Under the pieces are notes generated by a model. That model searched no databases. It was not told the origin of the DNA and saw only the letters and a program-made list of their open reading frames with translations. The translations under genes were made by a program, and so were the position numbers. Below, in pieces: positions 8,750 through 11,717 of a stretch of DNA of 11,717 bases (its first letter is position 1; each line of letters begins with the position of its first letter). The DNA is from Saccoglossus kowalevskii (lineage: Eukaryota; Hemichordata; Enteropneusta; Harrimaniidae), in contig NW_003107101.1 of NCBI RefSeq assembly GCF_000003605.2, positions 168,973 to 180,689 of the forward strand, given 5' to 3'.

Positions 8750-9146
8750 ACGACCACAAGGGTTCCTGCGCATAGGCCATGAGTTAGTTTCAGCAATTTT
8801 GTGGACAGATTTCTTTGCCGTCAGCACTCCCGGGAGCTTCCAGGTCTTGCTTCTCGGCCTATGCCCTCATGCAGAACTGTTTGGGTCTTTACTTCGAAAG
8901 CATGCTACCCCCTAAATTGGTTTTTGTGTCTAGCTTTCTCGGGCACACCGAACCCCATCACCGTAGCAGCATTTTGGCTTTTACTCAGGGGATGGCACAG
9001 GCAAGGCAAGACACCACCTATTTTTGGGTCTTAACTACATGTGTAGGTGATAGTTGTATTTATGGAGAGTATCATCCCAGACTGGGAAAAACTTTTCATC
9101 TTTTTCTGTTTGCTCAGGAACCCAACACCTATCTGCGTCTGACTCG
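8750..9146 (+). other. DIRS 3' segment between recombinase and internal region
   Basis: No recognised protein is encoded here. An open frame runs from 8815 to 9264, but it passes into the internal complementary region and matches no family I know. A perfect 9-bp inverted repeat, GCATAGGCC (8770-8778) and GGCCTATGC (8856-8864), is separated by 77 bases. It probably serves as 3' untranslated sequence of the element. Confidence 0.5.
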
Positions 9147-9271
9147 CCTACAGTTCAAAATAGTCATTTTGACTGACCAGAGTCTATGGTTTGTAATTGA
9201 ACATAGTGAATTTAGGCAAGGGTTCTCCGAACCCGCCTGTTCACATAGTTCATACCCACCATAGACTCCGG
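9147..9271 (+). repeat. DIRS internal complementary region
   Basis: The left part (9147-9186) matches the reverse complement of the left end (4866-4905) with one mismatch in 40. The right part (9213-9271) matches the reverse complement of the right end (about 9475-9533) with few changes. That order is what the reverse complement of a joined right-end/left-end circle junction would give, which is the known role of this region as a template for completing the ends in DIRS-1. The region is itself a long imperfect palindrome centred on GGGTTC-TCC-GAACCC (9220-9234). Confidence 0.88.
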
Positions 9272-9315
9272 GTCTCCCCAATCACCCCACTCTTTCCGTA
9301 GCGTTGGCCTAGTCC

Positions 9316-9483
9316 TCGGTGCGGAGAGAGAAGGAACCAGAGTGAAGATAGAGGTAAAATGGCATAAGAAAAAATCTTGGGGTCATGGGGCTTCCCCTGA
9401 CTTAGATTTATCTCTCTGTCATTGGCAGAATCACTGATTAATGCCTACAGTTCAAAATAGTCATTTTGACTGACCGGAGTCTA
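9316..9483 (-). repeat. DIRS right inverted terminal repeat
   Basis: It is the reverse complement of 4866-5063 and lacks about 34 bases present in the left copy. Beyond 9483 the right end continues uniquely to about 9533 and includes the hairpin GGGTTC-AGA-GAACCC (9511-9525). Confidence 0.92.
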
Positions 9484-9534
9484 TGGTGGATATGAACTAT
9501 GTGAATAGGGGGGTTCAGAGAACCCTCTGCCTGA

Positions 9535-9625
9535 ATCGGCTATCTTTGATCTGATCATGAAACGAATCATCATGGATATGTATCCTAACATGTATACCGG
9601 TAATGCATGTACAAAATTTGAACTA
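9535..9625. repeat. Intronic ~147-bp repeat, copy 2, 5' truncated by DIRS
   Basis: 'cggctatctttgatctgatc', then 'atgaaacgaatcatcatgg' and 'taatgcatgtacaaaatttgaa', parallel copies 1 and 3. The first part of the unit (the 'taccacattttc' block) is missing next to the DIRS right end. Confidence 0.7.
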
Positions 9626-9819
9626 TAATTATACAAAGTATGTATTAACAGGGATTGCGTTAACCCCAGATTTTGCTTCTGGGACTCCAATTATTGAAGA
9701 GGAACCCAGTTTTTGGGGTCCAATCTCTAATAAAGTTATCCAGGGTCAAATTTCAATTTCTTAAAATGTTGTGAGTGGGACTTGTCTTGCTGAGACACTA
9801 GCGCAAACCTTGTATACGA
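9626..9819. other. Intron sequence between repeat copies
   Basis: There is no gene. It contains CCCAGA and TCTGGG arms around a 7-base loop (about 9664-9682) and a partly complementary stretch near 9705-9721. An AATAAA is present at about 9727, with no other support for a transcript end. Confidence 0.4.
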
Positions 9820-9945
9820 TACCACATTTTCAAAAAATAAAATGGTGCCAGTCAGCTATCTTTAATCAGATAGTGAAATGAATTGTCATGGACATGTATC
9901 GTAACATGTTTAATGCATGTACCCAATTTGAAAACTGACAAAGCA
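9820..9945. repeat. Intronic ~147-bp repeat, copy 3
   Basis: It is the most complete copy: 'taccacattttcaaaaaa', then 'atggtgccagtcagctatct', then 'gtgaaatgaattgtcatgg', then 'taatgcatgtacccaatttg'. It begins 147 bp before copy 4. Confidence 0.8.
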
Positions 9946-9966
9946 TGAATATGATAGATGTACATG

Positions 9967-10035
9967 TACCAGATTTTCAAAAAACAATATACATGTAGCT
10001 GCCAGTCAGCCATCTTGGATTGAATCAGTAAACCA
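9967..10035. repeat. Intronic ~147-bp repeat, copy 4, 3' decayed
   Basis: It starts 'taccagattttcaaaaaac' and continues 'gccagtcagccatcttgg'. Similarity fades after about 10035. Confidence 0.7.
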
Positions 10036-10370
10036 CTGCATGTGCATGTGTCCCAGATAAATTACCAGGCACAGATTTGGTCCAGATTTGATTTGGATTC
10101 TGAAATATTACTCCGGACGGACAGACACCGAATAAGTCTAATAAAGACTAATAAATTAATAAATAATTATGTATTCAGTAATCTTTTTAGTCCCTGGTGT
10201 ATGTGTTGCGTAATTAATCGCGTGCATTGAATATTATTTTGCTTTTATAATTATTAATTTGCTCTTGTGATAATCTTGAAGAAACACAAAATCACGGTTT
10301 CGACAGATTGTCGGCGATTTTGTCAAAGGAAATTGATAAGATGGTGCAAAACAGAATAAACATGATTACG
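10036..10370. other. AT-rich intron sequence, no gene seen
   Basis: It is AT-rich, with a short inverted pair AGTCT-AATAA-AGACT near 10136-10150. The open frame here (10042-10230) has no recognisable domain or splice support. No RNA gene was seen. Confidence 0.4.
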
Positions 10371-10523
10371 TCAAATCGCGCCGTAACCATTCTGCAAAAA
10401 TGCAACAATGTCACGGCGGTTCACAATCCCTTCCGTAAACTGTTCTTCTTTGAAAGATGGCACACCAGGAATGTCTTCTAAAATAGTCTTTAAGGCTAAT
10501 TTCAGCTTTTCCTTAGCAACCAT
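10371..10523 (-). pseudogene. RecQ-like helicase N-terminal fragment
   Basis: A 50-codon minus-strand frame starts at ATG 10523-10521 and stops at TGA 10373-10371. It begins MVAKEKLKLALKTILEDIPG, then reads VPSFKEEQFTEGIVNRRDIV and AFLQNGYGAI. The order FKxEQ, NxRDIVAFL, GYG resembles the Q-motif and the run-up to the Walker A loop of RecQ-family helicases (typically RDVxxxLPTGYGKS). Here the ATP-binding Lys/Ser is replaced by Ala-Ile and a stop follows, so no ATPase domain remains. I see no continuation in any frame of the next 150 bases. It may be a truncated gene copy, a decayed first exon, or a piece carried by a mobile element. A short peptide product cannot be excluded. The RecQ resemblance is from memory of family motifs over about 25 residues. 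Confidence 0.55.
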
Positions 10524-10574
10524 GGCAAAATTTTATGAACAGTTACACACAACAGTCTAAATTGAGACGCACAC

Positions 10575-10656
10575 TGACACCGAGAACTGAAAATGGCGCC
10601 AGTCAGGTGATATAAGTAGAGTGGGCATTTGATTTACACTCGAGTCACCCAATCAG
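10575..10656 (-). promoter_or_regulatory. Putative promoter for the RecQ-like fragment
   Basis: On the minus strand, upstream of ATG 10523, there is a TATA-like CTTATATCACC (10617-10607) and, further up, an ATTGG/CCAAT element within CCCAATCAG (10648-10656). Their spacing of about 40 bp and a leader of 50-60 bases to the ATG would suit a polymerase II core promoter. It is a motif match only. A 13-base direct repeat, ATTTTATGAACAG, lies at about 10529-10541 and again at about 10668-10680. Confidence 0.35.
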
Positions 10657-10837
10657 TGCTACATCTATTTTATGAACAGCGCTCTCAGTTCCGATAGCAG
10701 TCAGACTGGAGTGTTGTTTGTGTAGCATTATCCTCCCGAGCGGACAGTAGTGTACCTTGGCCATTTATGTTCAAATGTATAGTTACAAACCAAGACATAA
10801 TGGTATTCTTTTGCACATTTATTTCAATATATCATGA
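10657..10837. other. Non-coding sequence, nothing recognised
   Basis: It is mixed in composition, less AT-rich than what follows. No open frame, RNA gene or repeat was recognised apart from the second ATTTTATGAACAG copy at its left end. Confidence 0.35.
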
Positions 10838-11250
10838 ATCATTTTTCATTTCGTGATGATATATTCAATAGCCTATTTTTAACGAATATTTTTGTGTTTT
10901 AAGTCAAAAATGTTATTGTTGAGTTTTTGAAAACCTCTACTCTGATTGGTTTGATACTTTGTATATATATGTGTTCCTTGTACGTATGTGTTCTATTAAA
11001 TTTAAACATTTTGTGACAAATTTCCAATTCCGTGATTTTACTGAATACATTTCTGTTCTTTTTGGTAAAAAATGTTGTTAGCCATCTTATTTTTTTGCTT
11101 TGATACTTGGTATAAAAAGACCTTGGGAGACCTCTATTACATTTAAGTATTTTGTGACGATATCTTAAATTCTGTAATTTAGCAAATATTCTCGATATTC
11201 TTTATGGGAAAAAAAATTCGATACTTGGTGTATTTGCAACTTAGGTATTT
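10838..11250. repeat. Degenerate ~150-bp AT-rich repeats, first block
   Basis: Three diverged copies of a unit with ordered landmarks: 'catttcgtgatgatat', then 'aattctgtaatttagcaaata', then 'ttctttttggtaaaaaatg', then 'tttgatacttggtat'. They start near 10848, 11007 and 11146. They differ from the 3165-4100 family. Confidence 0.65.
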
Positions 11251-11540
11251 TTAAACTTAATAGTATCTTTATCAGTGATAAAATCTAAACACAGAAGTTG
11301 AGACACTTAAATAGAATTTAAACAAAGCCACTTCGGTATTTATTTAACTATGCATGCAGTTATTATTGCTAGATTGGGCTCTGCTTCAACAGTGATATGT
11401 TGACCTTCAGGTCACTTGTTTAACTATTTAACCAACCAATGGGCAACCAACCATGTCATGACATGACTTTTTGTTTTGCTCTGCTGTCAATTTTGTTGAG
11501 CGGAGCCACTTGCATCAACGTTTTACTTGTTCTTGAAAAC
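11251..11540. other. Spacer with two perfect palindromes
   Basis: No gene is seen. TGACCTTCAGGTCA (11401-11414) is a perfect inverted repeat made of two AGGTCA half-sites pointing outward with a 2-base gap. CATGTCATGACATG (11452-11465) is a perfect 14-bp palindrome. Confidence 0.55.
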
Positions 11541-11717
11541 TACAAGCCTACTTGCTTTGATGCTTGGTTTACATGTATATGTACCTTGAGTAAATGTCAC
11601 TTTTTCATTTCATGATGATATCTTAAATTCTCTAATTTGGATAAATATTTTTTGTCATTTTTGGTAAAAAGTGATATTTTCGACTTGTTAAAAACTGCAA
11701 GTCTGATTGATTGATAT
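11541..11717. repeat. Degenerate ~150-bp AT-rich repeats, second block
   Basis: Another copy of the same unit has 'catttcatgatgatatctta', then 'aattctctaatttggataaa', then 'tttttggtaaaaagtg', and starts near 11604. The window ends at the start of a further 'ctgattgattgatat' landmark. Confidence 0.6.

Larger units (their letters stand above)
4866..9533 (+). mobile_element. DIRS-like tyrosine-recombinase retrotransposon, decayed
   Basis: DIRS elements copy through RNA and insert by a tyrosine recombinase rather than a DDE integrase. This copy has the diagnostic layout: inverted (not direct) terminal repeats; gag, RT, RNase H and tyrosine recombinase in that order on the plus strand; and an internal complementary region before the right repeat that matches both ends. 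The outer 40 bp of the left repeat (4866-4905) are a perfect reverse complement of 9444-9483. No target-site duplication is seen, as expected for this class. The right end extends past the shared repeat to about 9533, judged by its match to the internal region. A weaker left extension to about 4840 is possible. All coding parts are broken, so it could only move with help in trans. It sits in a TSNAX intron, in the same orientation as the gene. Confidence 0.93.

Noticed and set aside
9481-9690. 69-residue minus-strand frame sharing its C-terminal residues with the 8815-9264 frame
   Set aside because: The shared residues come from the inverted duplication of the element end, not from a protein family.
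9720-9735. AATAAA near 9727 as a gene's polyadenylation signal
   Set aside because: It is a single common hexamer in AT-rich intron with no terminal exon upstream.

Overview
The window is eukaryotic, probably from a marine invertebrate animal. It holds one recognisable spliced exon with a consensus acceptor and donor, long minisatellites, degenerate AT-rich repeats and a decayed DIRS-type retrotransposon. There are no bacterial operons or ribosome-binding sites. DIRS elements and RecQ-like gene fragments occur in amphioxus, echinoderms, molluscs and cnidarians, and nothing here decides the phylum.

Layout. Positions 1-2100 are a minisatellite that changes abruptly from a 19-bp unit to a 23-bp unit. 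Positions 2505-3090 are a 31-bp minisatellite whose unit can fold on itself. Positions 3165-4100 hold about six diverged copies of a roughly 140-bp AT-rich repeat, four with an intact octamer motif. An internal exon of the translin-associated factor X gene (TSNAX/TRAX) lies at 4392-4641 on the plus strand and keeps the two catalytic glutamates of the family. No other TSNAX exon was recognised, so 1-4391 and 4642 onward read as its introns.

The downstream intron carries a tandem repeat family of about 147 bp (4708-4830, 9535-9625, 9820-9945, 9967-10035). A DIRS-like element of about 4.7 kb (4866-9533) sits between the first two copies. It has inverted terminal repeats, an internal complementary region, and remnants in order of gag (cysteine-rich), reverse transcriptase, RNase H and tyrosine recombinase. 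More than ten frameshifts and stops break the coding parts, so it is dead as an autonomous element, although its DNA ends are well preserved.

After the element, a 50-codon minus-strand reading frame (10371-10523) looks like the N-terminus of a RecQ-like helicase that stops just where the ATP-binding loop should begin. A TATA-like and a CCAAT-like site lie upstream of it. The rest, to 11717, is AT-rich with another degenerate repeat family and two perfect 14-bp palindromes.
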